From positions 1 to 64,000 of the forward strand of contig DEFK01000037.1 of the NCBI GenBank assembly GCA_002350765.1: a stretch of DNA of 64,000 bases, in the 5' to 3' direction. Below the pieces are notes generated by a model. It was not told where the DNA came from. It did no database searches and saw only the letters and a program-made list of their open reading frames with translations. Origin of the DNA: Ruminococcaceae bacterium UBA2854 (lineage in GTDB: Bacteria; Bacillota; Clostridia; Oscillospirales; Acutalibacteraceae). The position numbers were made by a program, and so were the translations under genes. This document shows positions 8,964 through 18,000 of the stretch, piece after piece. Within the stretch, counting starts at the first letter, position 1; each line of letters opens with the position of its first letter.

Positions 8964-10265
8964 TTATTTATATTTTAAAGTTATATCAACAGAGCGCGTC
9001 GGCTTATTCTTCGAGAATGAGATTGAGCGTTTAAGAACGTCACCGACTAAGCAGTTAGCTTCTCTTATATACTCGCTGAACTGCCAGTTATCACCCTCAA
9101 AAAGCTTTTTATATACCTCGTCAAAATCGAGAGACGGATCAACATATATGTAAAAATGCTCTTTATTCTCCTGCACCGCGGCGGCTAAAGCCTGAACCAT
9201 ATCGTTGTTATCCAAATCTTTAAGGGGATAGCCTTTATACTTATAATAATTATACTTTTCCGATTTGCATTTCGGAATAAATAAGTTAGCGCCTTTTACA
9301 CTATTTATTTCCTTATCGGGGATATCATCCGTCAAAGGAGATATAAGATGGTCGGCTTCAATCTGTTTAGTCGTAAGATTAAAGTAGTCATACGAAATCG
9401 TATTACTTTTGCCCGATGGGTCATCCCACGTTACATCAACATAGTACCATTTTCCGTCGAGCTTAACAGCGTTCCATACGTGTCCGATATTCTCGGTTCT
9501 ATCCTTTCTTTCTCCCTCGACCGTAGAGCTTTTTATTCCTACCTTCGAGAGCAGTAAGCTGAACGCCGCTGTATATCCTCCGCAAACGGCTTTTTTATTA
9601 ACAAGACAGCCGTATGATGTATAGCACTTCTGGTTTTCGCTGCCGCTGTAGATTTCTTTAAAGTACCTGCAATTATTAACAATATAGTCGTGAAAATAAA
9701 GCTCACATTCAAACTCGGTCATATCGGGAGTAATCTTTGACGTAACCTTTTTAACGACTTTTTTCAGTTTTTTGACGGCAATTTTACGGTCGGAGCTGCT
9801 CATAATTGAATGGAGTACAATCTCGACGCTTCCGCTGCCGTCGGTTATAAAATCGTATGAGCTTCTTAGCCAGAATATCTGCGGATTATCCATTTCAACA
9901 GCCTTCTTAGCTTTAAACACAGTTTTGTCGAAGGATTTGCATTTTTTAACTCTGAACCCTTTTATCTTATAACAATTCTTATGACCTGAAACAGGTGAAG
10001 AAGTAATATATGAGCAATTGTTTAAAATGCCTTTATAAATATTTCTTTCATCGTCACTGTTTAACGACTTATATCCGATTTTTATATCAACACTGCTGAA
10101 GCTAGGTTTAGGAGAGTCGTCTTTATTTTCGGCATAGCTCTTTTTTATCGGCGAAGAATTAAAGTTGATATCGTCTAAAAAGCTTAGTCCGCCGCACGAA
10201 TTAAACATTAAGACTACCGACAGCAATAAAGATATTATCAGTAATAAATATGGTTTTTTAAGCAT
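8964..10265 (-). CDS. Transglutaminase-like lipoprotein
   Basis: Secreted, probably lipid-anchored protein (lipobox FNSC, Cys24) with a transglutaminase/protease-fold core. Catalytic candidates are Cys228 in KKAVCGGYTAAF, His262 in NIGHVWNAV and Asp277 in YYVDVTWDDP. Bacterial members of this superfamily act as proteases or crosslinkers at the cell surface; which applies here is unknown. The N-terminal about 180 residues show no domain I recognise. I prefer the ATG at 10263-10265 over the TTG three codons upstream, because AAAGG then has a 9-nt spacing instead of none. It sits between tsaD and pyrK in the long minus-strand operon. Confidence 0.82.
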   Translation of the reverse strand: MLKKPYLLLIISLLLSVVLMFNSCGGLSFLDDINFNSSPIKKSYAENKDDSPKPSFSSVDIKIGYKSLNSDDERNIYKGILNNCSYITSSPVSGHKNCYKIKGFRVKKCKSFDKTVFKAKKAVEMDNPQIFWLRSSYDFITDGSGSVEIVLHSIMSSSDRKIAVKKLKKVVKKVTSKITPDMTEFECELYFHDYIVNNCRYFKEIYSGSENQKCYTSYGCLVNKKAVCGGYTAAFSLLLSKVGIKSSTVEGERKDRTENIGHVWNAVKLDGKWYYVDVTWDDPSGKSNTISYDYFNLTTKQIEADHLISPLTDDIPDKEINSVKGANLFIPKCKSEKYNYYKYKGYPLKDLDNNDMVQALAAAVQENKEHFYIYVDPSLDFDEVYKKLFEGDNWQFSEYIREANCLVGDVLKRSISFSKNKPTRSVDITLKYK

Positions 10266-10279
10266 TAAGGACAACCTTT

Positions 10280-11290
10280 TTAATTATAATCTATCGGTAA
10301 TGTAGCCACTGCGTTCAGGCTTAAATCAGCGATATTTCCGCTCAGGTACTCGTAGTAGCCCTGGGCTCCTACCATAGCGGCGTTATCGGTGCAAACGCTT
10401 TTATCGGGCTTATAGAAATCAAACCCGCGTTTATCGGCTTCCTGCGCCAGTCTTTTTCTAAGCAGAGAATTCGCGGAAACGCCTCCCGCTACAACGAGAG
10501 TTTTTACACCGAAATCCTCGGCGGCTTTCATAAAGTTGGATACGAGTAAATCGACAACCGCTTTTCTAAACGACGCGCAGATATCCTCTTTCGGAATGGC
10601 TTCGCCGCGCTGTTCCATATTATGTATAAGGTTTATAACGGCGGTTTTTAATCCTGAAAAGCTGAAATCATAGGGAGCGTCTCTTACAACAGGACGCGGG
10701 AACTCGAATTTATTTTCGTCGCCGAGCTCGGCAACCTTATCCATTTCGATTCCGCCCGGATACGGCATACCCATAGTACGCGCGGCTTTATCGAATGCTT
10801 CACCTGCCGCGTCGTCGCGGGTTCTGCCGATTACTTTCATTTTCGTATAGTCCTCCACCATAACAATATGGCTGTGGCCTCCGCTTACTACAAGACATAA
10901 AAACGGCGGTTTTAATTCTTTATAGGAAATATAGTTCGAGGCTATATGACTTCTTAAATGGTGCGTCGGTATAAGCGGTTTACCGCTCGCGAGCGATAAG
11001 CCTTTGGCGAAATTTACGCCGACAAGGAGCGCTCCGATAAGCCCGGGAGCGTGGGTTACGGCTATCGCGTCTATATCTTCAATTGTCATTTCGGCTTCTT
11101 TTAACGCCTTTTCTACTACGGGAACGATCGCTTCCGCGTGTCGGCGGGATGCTATCTCAGGCACTACTCCGCCGTAAAGCTTATGCTCCTCGACCTGGGA
11201 GGCGATTACAGAGCTCAATACATTTCGTCCGTCCTCAACGACCGCCGCGGCGGTTTCATCGCAGGAGGATTCAATAGATAATATTTTCAT
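10280..11290 (-). CDS. tsaD: tRNA N6-adenosine threonylcarbamoyltransferase
   Basis: Catalyses transfer of threonylcarbamoyl to A37 of ANN-decoding tRNAs, with TsaB and TsaE. Kae1/Gcp family hallmarks are IESSCDETAAAVV at the N-terminus, the metal-binding HHLRSH motif, VSGGHSHIV, and VAGGVSANSLLR near the C-terminus. The 336-residue length is typical. It follows rimI by 14 bp, the widespread tsaB-rimI-tsaD arrangement without tsaB in this window. Confidence 0.97.
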   Translation of the reverse strand: MKILSIESSCDETAAAVVEDGRNVLSSVIASQVEEHKLYGGVVPEIASRRHAEAIVPVVEKALKEAEMTIEDIDAIAVTHAPGLIGALLVGVNFAKGLSLASGKPLIPTHHLRSHIASNYISYKELKPPFLCLVVSGGHSHIVMVEDYTKMKVIGRTRDDAAGEAFDKAARTMGMPYPGGIEMDKVAELGDENKFEFPRPVVRDAPYDFSFSGLKTAVINLIHNMEQRGEAIPKEDICASFRKAVVDLLVSNFMKAAEDFGVKTLVVAGGVSANSLLRKRLAQEADKRGFDFYKPDKSVCTDNAAMVGAQGYYEYLSGNIADLSLNAVATLPIDYN

Positions 11291-11304
11291 AGTATCTTCC
11301 TTAA

Positions 11305-11751
11305 TTATATTTCTTTATCAGAATTAAAATACTTTGTTAACAATAAAGCGTTTTCAGTCGGATTGGAATAATAGGAAGGTCTTTCCCCAACTTTTTCAAA
11401 TCCGAGAGATGAATACAGATTTACGGCGGCAGTATTAGACGGTCTAACCTCTAAGGTCAGAAAGCTCAGGCTTTCCTTATACTTATCTATAAGGAAGTTA
11501 ACGAGCGCTCTGCCTATACCATTTCCCCTGTGTTCGGGGAAAACGGCGACATTCAGAATATATCCCTCGTCTGCCGCTATACTTATTCCGATATAACCGA
11601 CTATATTTTCAAGCTTCGCGGTATAAAACCCGCAGGATGGGCTGTTAAAGGAGCTTCTTATACTCTCCTCGCTCCACGGCTTTGAAAAGCAGGTTTTTTC
11701 AAGCTCGGCTATAACGGGAATTTCGTTTTCTTTCAAACTTTCTATAATCAT
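11305..11751 (-). CDS. rimI: Ribosomal protein S18 alanine N-acetyltransferase
   Basis: GNAT-fold acetyltransferase, 148 residues. The acetyl-CoA loop is HRGNGIGRALV, and LTLEVRPSNTAAVNLYSSLGFEKVG is the classic RimI C-terminal signature. Its position directly before tsaD supports RimI over a generic GNAT. Its start overlaps the stop of the upstream phosphatase gene (ATGA). Confidence 0.92.
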   Translation of the reverse strand: MIIESLKENEIPVIAELEKTCFSKPWSEESIRSSFNSPSCGFYTAKLENIVGYIGISIAADEGYILNVAVFPEHRGNGIGRALVNFLIDKYKESLSFLTLEVRPSNTAAVNLYSSLGFEKVGERPSYYSNPTENALLLTKYFNSDKEI

Positions 11752-12176
11752 ATTTCTTTTATAGAATCTTTTATAGCGTCATAAATCTCATCACGGCAAC
11801 GGCGGTAAACGTCCTCATCCTCGCCGAACGGATCTGAAATCCCGCCAGTTTCAGCGCCTAAAAGCCATATTTTATACGGATTCGCGCCTAAGGCGATCAG
11901 CGCGTGCTTATGGCGCGGACTCATAGTAAATATAGCGTCAAACTCCGACAAATCGAAGTCGCGGACGTTTTTCGCTCTATGGCGCGAGATATCGATTCCC
12001 AGCTCGTTACATACCGTAACGGCGTTGTCGGAAACGGGCTGACCGTTTACAGTAGACAGTCCCGCGCTTTCGCATTTAATCGGTAAATCCCTGTCCTCCG
12101 CCATTTTCTCGCAGATACCCTGAGCCATCGGACTACGGCAGGTATTTCCCGTACATACGAATAAAACTTTTTTCAT
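11748..12176 (-). CDS. Low-molecular-weight phosphatase, YwlE-like (probable protein-arginine phosphatase)
   Basis: LMW-PTP fold, 142 residues. The P-loop CTGNTCRSPM holds the nucleophilic Cys and Arg, and ISDPFGEDED carries the general-acid Asp. The Thr after GN in CTGNTCRS is the residue that in B. subtilis YwlE confers selectivity for phospho-arginine, where tyrosine phosphatases have Ile or Leu. I therefore infer arginine phosphatase activity. No McsB kinase is in the window. It starts 38 bp after polA and overlaps rimI by 4 bp. Confidence 0.85.
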   Translation of the reverse strand: MKKVLFVCTGNTCRSPMAQGICEKMAEDRDLPIKCESAGLSTVNGQPVSDNAVTVCNELGIDISRHRAKNVRDFDLSEFDAIFTMSPRHKHALIALGANPYKIWLLGAETGGISDPFGEDEDVYRRCRDEIYDAIKDSIKEI

Positions 12177-12214
12177 ACTATCACCCTCTGTTTATATACT
12201 ATTGATAATATAGC

Positions 12215-14758
12215 TTACGACTTCGCGTCGTACCAGGTTTCGCCTACGGAAGCTTCCGCTACCAAAGGAACGCTTAGCTTTACGGCTTTTTCCATTTCCT
12301 CCTGCAACAGCATAGCTACTCTCATCGACTCGTCAAACGGAGCTTCTACTATCAGTTCATCGTGAACCTGTAAAATCAATCTCGCGTTTAAGCCTTCGGC
12401 GTTTATACGCTTATCGACATTTATCATCGCGATTTTGATAATATCAGCCGCCGTCCCCTGGATAGGCATATTGCGGGCAACTCTCTCGCCGAACGCTCTC
12501 GTCATATGGTTAGATACGCTGAGCTCGGGAAGATAACGCCGTCTGCCGAACATTGTAACGGCGTAGCCCGTTTCTTTAGCCTGTTCAACTACATTTTTCA
12601 TATAGTTATCTATTCCGCTGTAATGAGCGAGATAGGATTTTATATAATTAGCGGCTTCCTTATTGGTAACCTTAATATCCTTAGCCAGCGAATACGCGCC
12701 GATTCCGTATACGATACCGAAGTTTACAGCCTTAGCGCGGCTTCGCATCTGAGGCGTAACCATATCGAGCGGCATATTGAATACCTGGGAAGCGGTAATT
12801 GAATGGATATCAACGTTATTCTTAAACGCGTCAATCATATTCTTATCGTCGGAAAGGTGGGCTAATACCCTAAGCTCAATCTGGCTGTAGTCGGCGTCGA
12901 TTAAAACACAGCCCTCTTTAGCAACGAAGAATTTCCGCATCTCGCGTCCGAGATCGGTACGAACGGGAATATTCTGTAGATTAGGCTCGGTGGAGCTTAT
13001 ACGACCTGTACGCGTTTCGGTCTGGTTAAAGCTGGAATGAATTCTTCCGTCATCGCCGATAACCTTTAACAGACCGTCGCAATAGGTTGATTTCAGCTTA
13101 GAAAGCCCGCGGTAGCTTAGAACCATCTCAACTATCGGATAGCTGTAGCGCAAGCTTTCGAGCACGTCAGCGCTCGTGGAATAACCGCTTTTTGTCTTTT
13201 TCTTAGCGGGAAGTCCGAGCTCCTCGAAAAGAACTACTCCCAATTGCTTAGGAGAATTTATATTAAACTCGTGTCCCGCCTGCGAGTAGATCTCCTGCTC
13301 GAGATTATCAATCTGAGCCGAGAGCATTTTGCCGTAGGCTTTAATCCCCTCTTTATCCACGGAAAAGCCGATGTTCTCCATTTTAGCGAGCACATTAGCT
13401 AGCGGGATTTCAACCTCGTTCAAAAGCGAAGTCATTTCCTTTTCATCTATATCGGCTAAGACCTTCTCGCAAAGCTCGGGGAGCTTATAGACAGAAGCGT
13501 ATAATTCTTTATCAGAATTATTAAGCGTAGGAGGCTCCAATCCGTAAGACACACAAAGCTTGTCGAGCTCGTACGAGGACGAGGACGGCTGTAAAAGATA
13601 AGCGGCTAACAGCAGGTCGGTTTTAAGATTTTTAATCCCGAAGCCGTTTTTATCGGCATAAGCGAATAAAGGCTTGCTGTCGAATGTATACTTTTCTATA
13701 TTTTCGTCAGCTAATAGCTGAGCGATTTTCGCTTTATCCTTTAAAACCTCAACGCAACTATCTCCCGAGAATACGATACTGATATCGTCGTCCTCGATTT
13801 CGGCGATAAAGTAAAGCTTATCGCCCGAGAAGCTATCGGAAGCTTTTACGTCAATACTCTCTTTCTCCGCAGGAGAAGCGTTCTCGGCATTTTCGGACAT
13901 ATCGCGTAAGCCGAGCTGATCTATAAGCTTAAACAGCTCGAGCGAGCCCATATAGCGTACAGCCGCGTCAGCGTCGGGAATAACGACCTTATAGCTGTCG
14001 AAGTCGAGGTCAATCGGAATATCGCGCTTAATCTCGCCGAGCATACGGCTCATATAAGCCTGCTCTTTATCGTTTTTGAGCTTATTCCTCATTCCCTCTT
14101 TAATATCAATTGTATCTATATTTTCATATATATTGTCTAAATTATCGAAACGGCTGATTAAATCAGTCGCGCCCTTGGGACCTATTCCCGTAACGCCCGG
14201 GATACAGTCGGAGCTGTCGCCCTGAATCGCTTTAACGTCAATAAGCTGGGCGGGAGTTACGTTATAATCCTCCTTAACCTTTTCAGGCGTATACATTATA
14301 TTACCCTTGTTGGAGGCTAAATCGACGGTGGTATTGTCGCTTACGAGCTGGAGAGAATCCCTGTCGCCCGTAGCAAGATAGCACTTAACGCCGTTTTTAT
14401 CAGCTTCTGCCGAAAGCGTTCCGAGAATATCGTCCGCTTCAAAGCCTTCTTTAGATACGAGAGTATAACCGAGCATAGTAATCAGGGTTTTAAGCGGTTC
14501 GAGCTGAGCGGCTAAATCATCGGGCATACCCTTACGGTTAGCCTTATAGCCCTCGTACGCCTTATGGCGGAAGGTCGGAGCTTTTAAGTCGAACGCTATA
14601 GCGACGCGGTCGGGATTGGTTTCGGATTTTATTTTTTCGAGCATTGTAAGAAAGCCGTAAATAGCGTTAGTAGGCTGACCGCTTTTAGTGGTAAGCGGTC
14701 TTATTCCGTAAAAGGCTCTGTTTAAAATACTGTTTCCGTCTACAACTAAAATCGTCAT
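12215..14758 (-). CDS. polA: DNA polymerase I
   Basis: Repair and Okazaki-fragment polymerase, 847 residues. The N-terminal 5'-3' exonuclease (about 1-290) has DGNSILNRAF, FEADDILGT and QGDSSDCIPG. The middle domain (about 305-470) corresponds to the 3'-5' exonuclease but lacks the acidic DTE motif, so proofreading is probably lost, as in B. subtilis. The polymerase domain has motif A DADYSQIELR, motif B RAKAVNFGIVYG and motif C QVHDELIVE. Its ATG overlaps the stop of alr (ATGA), so the two are translationally coupled. Confidence 0.98.
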   Translation of the reverse strand: MTILVVDGNSILNRAFYGIRPLTTKSGQPTNAIYGFLTMLEKIKSETNPDRVAIAFDLKAPTFRHKAYEGYKANRKGMPDDLAAQLEPLKTLITMLGYTLVSKEGFEADDILGTLSAEADKNGVKCYLATGDRDSLQLVSDNTTVDLASNKGNIMYTPEKVKEDYNVTPAQLIDVKAIQGDSSDCIPGVTGIGPKGATDLISRFDNLDNIYENIDTIDIKEGMRNKLKNDKEQAYMSRMLGEIKRDIPIDLDFDSYKVVIPDADAAVRYMGSLELFKLIDQLGLRDMSENAENASPAEKESIDVKASDSFSGDKLYFIAEIEDDDISIVFSGDSCVEVLKDKAKIAQLLADENIEKYTFDSKPLFAYADKNGFGIKNLKTDLLLAAYLLQPSSSSYELDKLCVSYGLEPPTLNNSDKELYASVYKLPELCEKVLADIDEKEMTSLLNEVEIPLANVLAKMENIGFSVDKEGIKAYGKMLSAQIDNLEQEIYSQAGHEFNINSPKQLGVVLFEELGLPAKKKTKSGYSTSADVLESLRYSYPIVEMVLSYRGLSKLKSTYCDGLLKVIGDDGRIHSSFNQTETRTGRISSTEPNLQNIPVRTDLGREMRKFFVAKEGCVLIDADYSQIELRVLAHLSDDKNMIDAFKNNVDIHSITASQVFNMPLDMVTPQMRSRAKAVNFGIVYGIGAYSLAKDIKVTNKEAANYIKSYLAHYSGIDNYMKNVVEQAKETGYAVTMFGRRRYLPELSVSNHMTRAFGERVARNMPIQGTAADIIKIAMINVDKRINAEGLNARLILQVHDELIVEAPFDESMRVAMLLQEEMEKAVKLSVPLVAEASVGETWYDAKS

Positions 14759-15930
14759 ATTTTATACATCACTTCCGTAACCGTCTCATTTTTTACGTAA
14801 AGTCTAGGCACACGCTTCGATACCGAGCAGACAACCTCGTAATTAATGGTATTAGAGCATTCAGCTAAATCGTCGGCGGTTCTTTCACCGTTTTCACCGC
14901 TTCCGAATACAATCACCTCGTCGCCGATTTCAACATCGTCGATATCCGTAATATCGAGCATAGTCTGGTCCATACAAATTCTTCCGAGTATTTCAGCGCG
15001 CTTTCCTTTTATAATCATATAGCCGTTTTCGGCGTAGGCGCGGATAAAGCCGTCCGCGTAACCCACGGGAACTGTCGCCACTCTCATATCCTTATCGGCG
15101 GTAAAAGTACGTCCGTAGGAAACTGTCGCGCCCTTTTTCAGTGTTTTAATATGGGCTATAACTGTTTTCATCGCCATACATGGCTTTAAATCGAGCCTGT
15201 CTTTTAAAAGTGGTGACGGAGCTAAGCCGTAGAGGATAATTCCCGCGCGTACCATATCGCAGTAGGTTTCGGGATAATCCTCAATCGCGCCCGAGTTAGA
15301 ACAATGGACTATATCAAACTTAATATTATTTTCTTTTAAAGAATTAATAGTATGGGTAAAGTTAAAGAACTGCTTATTAGTAAACTCTTTTCCGTCAATA
15401 TCGCTGTCGGAAACGCAGAAATGAGTAAAAATACCCTCGGCTTTTAAGCCCTCTAGCTTACAAGCGGTTTTTATTTCTTCTATAGAATTATCATCTCTCG
15501 GGAAATCCTGGCACATAAAACCGATACGGCTCATACCCGTATCAAGCTTAATATGGATTTTTACCTCAATGTCATTAATCACGCATTGTTCGGACAAAGC
15601 CTTAGCGTAGTCGAGAGAATAAACCGCCTGGGAGATATTTAGCTCGGAAAGATCGACGGCGTTCTCAACGGGAGTATAGCCGAGTATTAAAATCGGGAGG
15701 CTTATATTATAATCCCTTAGCTCCTTAGCCTCGTCGAGATTGCTTACGGCAAAATAATCCGCGCCGAGCTCCTCGTACAAAGCGGCTAAGGATACCGCGC
15801 CGTGGCCGTAGCCGTCGGCTTTAATAACACAGCAAAGCTTTCTATGCCCTATTTTTTCTTTTATCAGCTTAAAATTGTTTCGCACATTATCGAGAGAAAT
15901 CTCCGTCCAAGTACGTTTTACCATATCCAT
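14755..15930 (-). CDS. alr: Alanine racemase
   Basis: PLP-dependent conversion of L- to D-alanine for peptidoglycan. The PLP lysine lies in CVIKADGYGHG (about residue 38), KLDTGMSRIGF and VSYGRTF are the usual family blocks, and the catalytic-tyrosine region is replaced by the conserved block GRICMDQTMLDI. The 391-residue length is normal. ATG with AAGGAAGGG 8 nt upstream. It is the first gene of the run alr-polA-phosphatase-rimI-tsaD and on to pyrD, behind its own promoter and divergent from putP. Confidence 0.96.
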   Translation of the reverse strand: MDMVKRTWTEISLDNVRNNFKLIKEKIGHRKLCCVIKADGYGHGAVSLAALYEELGADYFAVSNLDEAKELRDYNISLPILILGYTPVENAVDLSELNISQAVYSLDYAKALSEQCVINDIEVKIHIKLDTGMSRIGFMCQDFPRDDNSIEEIKTACKLEGLKAEGIFTHFCVSDSDIDGKEFTNKQFFNFTHTINSLKENNIKFDIVHCSNSGAIEDYPETYCDMVRAGIILYGLAPSPLLKDRLDLKPCMAMKTVIAHIKTLKKGATVSYGRTFTADKDMRVATVPVGYADGFIRAYAENGYMIIKGKRAEILGRICMDQTMLDITDIDDVEIGDEVIVFGSGENGERTADDLAECSNTINYEVVCSVSKRVPRLYVKNETVTEVMYKI

Positions 15931-15984
15931 TATAAACGCCCTTCCTTAAAATACGCCATATTAATCCATAATATACTTAGAATA

Positions 15985-16013
15985 AGTATACTACAAAACT
16001 GATTTTTATTCAA
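15985..16013 (-). promoter_or_regulatory. Sigma-A-type promoter for the alr operon
   Basis: On the minus strand TTGAAT (complement of 16008-16013), 17 bp, then TATACT (complement of 15985-15990), 55 bp upstream of the alr ATG. Confidence 0.6.
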
Positions 16014-16060
16014 TAACATAATCGCAAATAAAAAATATTTGTTATATATATAAAAATTGT

Positions 16061-16089
16061 TTGCAAAAATTATATATATATGGTATATT
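16061..16089 (+). promoter_or_regulatory. Sigma-A-type promoter for putP
   Basis: TTGCAA at 16061-16066, 17-bp AT-rich spacer, TATATT at 16084-16089, followed by a roughly 60-nt leader and a strong RBS. Confidence 0.6.
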
Positions 16090-16156
16090 AATTAGTGTTT
16101 TATTAATGCTTTACTAAGCTAAAGTGTTAAAATGTTAAATTCACAGGAGGGAAATT

Positions 16157-17725
16157 ATGACAGTTGCAAACATAATAGTGCTGTGCGCGTTTGCCTTTTA
16201 TTTGTGCATAATGATCTTTATCGGCGCTATTAACGCAAAAAGTAAAAACAACGAGGACTACTTCCTCGGCGGACGAGGACTAGGCGCATGGACAGCGGCT
16301 ATCTCGGCGGAGGCTTCCGATATGAGCGGATGGCTTCTTATGGGACTTCCGGGAGCGTTCTACCTCACAGGCTCGGGCGATATCTGGATCGCTATCGGAC
16401 TTTTAATCGGTACTGTCCTTAACTGGATATTTGTATCTAAGAAACTGAGAAGATACACGATTAAATCCCAGAACAGCCTTACGATCCCGAGCTTCTTCGA
16501 CAACAGATTTAAGAGTAAGGGCGCTTTAAAGATAGTTTCGGCTATTATTATCGCGGTATTCTTCTCGGTATATACCGCGTCCGCGTTCTCAAGCGGAGCT
16601 AAGCTCTTCGCCACACTCTTCGGCGACGGCAGCGAAGAAAGCTTTAAGAGCATTTACTTAATCGGTCTTATTATCGCGGCGGTAGTTATTCTCGTATACA
16701 CGCTGCTCGGCGGATTCAAGGCTGTATGTACTACAGACCTTATCCAGGGTATGCTTATGTTGGTAGCGATTTTAACCGTTCCTATTATCGCTTACGCGAT
16801 TATTTCAGGCAACGGCGGACTTGACGCTAACCTTATGAAGCACGCTGATATCAAGGGCTACGAGATAACTAACGCGGCTTCGTTTATTAACCCGCTTGAC
16901 GAAGGTCTTTCATGGCAGGGTATTATTTCAGGTCTCGCGTGGGGTCTCGGTTACTTCGGTATGCCCCATATTCTTGTTAGATTTATGGCGGTTAAGAGCG
17001 AAAAAGAAATCAAGAAATCGGGAACAATCGCTATTATCTGGGTTACACTCGCGTTTATCGCTTCGTTCCTTATCGGTATCTTCGGACGCGCGTTCCTTAC
17101 TAACAACTTAAGCGAAACTACCAGCGAAACCGTTTTCATCAGAATGATTCAGCAGATATTTACCGACAACTTCGTACTTATCTTTATCGGCGGCATCTTC
17201 CTTTGCGGTATATTAGCCGCGGTTATGAGTACGGCTGACAGCCAGTTACTCGTTACGGCTTCGGCTATTTCCGAGGATTTGTACAAGGGTACTATTAAGA
17301 AGGACGCTTCCGAAAAGAACGCTCTTATGGTAGGTAGATTGGCGGTTATCATTATCGCTTTAATCGCGTTCGTTATCGCTTTAGATCCAAATTCAAGTAT
17401 TATGGGACTTGTTTCCGACGCCTGGGCAGGCTTCGGCGCGGCGTTCGGACCTGTTGTACTTCTCGCTCTGTTCTGGAAACGCAGTAACGCGGCGGGCGCT
17501 ATGGCAGGTATGATAAGCGGCGCGCTTACAGTTATCGTATGGGACTATATCCCGATGATAAGTACAGCGGACGGCTTAGCTACTATCGGCAGCGCTACAG
17601 GTCTTTACTCCTTGGCTATCGGCTTCCCCGTTGCTCTGGTAATGATGATTGTTGTATCTCTTATTACTAAAGCTCCGAGCGATGAAATCGTTAAAGAGTT
17701 CGAAAGTGTTAAGACAGCAGAATAA
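16157..17725 (+). CDS. putP: Sodium/proline symporter
   Basis: Sodium:solute symporter family transporter, 522 residues with about 13 hydrophobic helices. The early block NNEDYFLGGRGLGAW, SAEASDMSGWLLMGLPG and the central MPHILVRFMA are typical of PutP. The C-terminal half has CGILAAVMSTADSQLL, the sodium-site helix. The ATG has CAGGAGGG ideally placed. It stands alone between its own promoter and terminator. Proline is the likely substrate by family similarity. Confidence 0.93.
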   Translation: MTVANIIVLCAFAFYLCIMIFIGAINAKSKNNEDYFLGGRGLGAWTAAISAEASDMSGWLLMGLPGAFYLTGSGDIWIAIGLLIGTVLNWIFVSKKLRRYTIKSQNSLTIPSFFDNRFKSKGALKIVSAIIIAVFFSVYTASAFSSGAKLFATLFGDGSEESFKSIYLIGLIIAAVVILVYTLLGGFKAVCTTDLIQGMLMLVAILTVPIIAYAIISGNGGLDANLMKHADIKGYEITNAASFINPLDEGLSWQGIISGLAWGLGYFGMPHILVRFMAVKSEKEIKKSGTIAIIWVTLAFIASFLIGIFGRAFLTNNLSETTSETVFIRMIQQIFTDNFVLIFIGGIFLCGILAAVMSTADSQLLVTASAISEDLYKGTIKKDASEKNALMVGRLAVIIIALIAFVIALDPNSSIMGLVSDAWAGFGAAFGPVVLLALFWKRSNAAGAMAGMISGALTVIVWDYIPMISTADGLATIGSATGLYSLAIGFPVALVMMIVVSLITKAPSDEIVKEFESVKTAE

Positions 17726-17740
17726 TAAATTATAATATAT

Positions 17741-17775
17741 AACGGGACGGTGTAATTACGCCGTCCTGTTTTTTA
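17741..17775 (+). terminator. Rho-independent terminator of putP
   Basis: GGGACGG at about 17744-17750, a 9-11 nt loop, the complementary CCGTCC at about 17761-17766, then GTTTTTT. Confidence 0.85.
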
Positions 17776-17924
17776 TGAAAAAGTCTACGATTTTTGAAAA
17801 ATTTTTTCACTATATATTAACAGAGTTGTAACTTTAACCCCTCTTTTCCATATATTCAAGAGAATTTTTCGTTATAATGTTAAAATCAACTAAAAATTTT
17901 CGATTTTTTTTTACATTTTAAACA

Positions 17925-17953
17925 TTGATTTATTTTATAAGATACATTATAAT
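17925..17953 (+). promoter_or_regulatory. Strong sigma-A promoter of the secreted protein gene at 18001
   Basis: TTGATT at 17925-17930, 17 bp, perfect TATAAT at 17948-17953, then about 40 nt to AAGGAGG and the ATG. The strength fits the codon bias of the gene. Confidence 0.75.
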
Positions 17954-18000
17954 ATTACATAGGTTTAACGACCGAAATATTTTTTAAGGAGGAAAATCCA

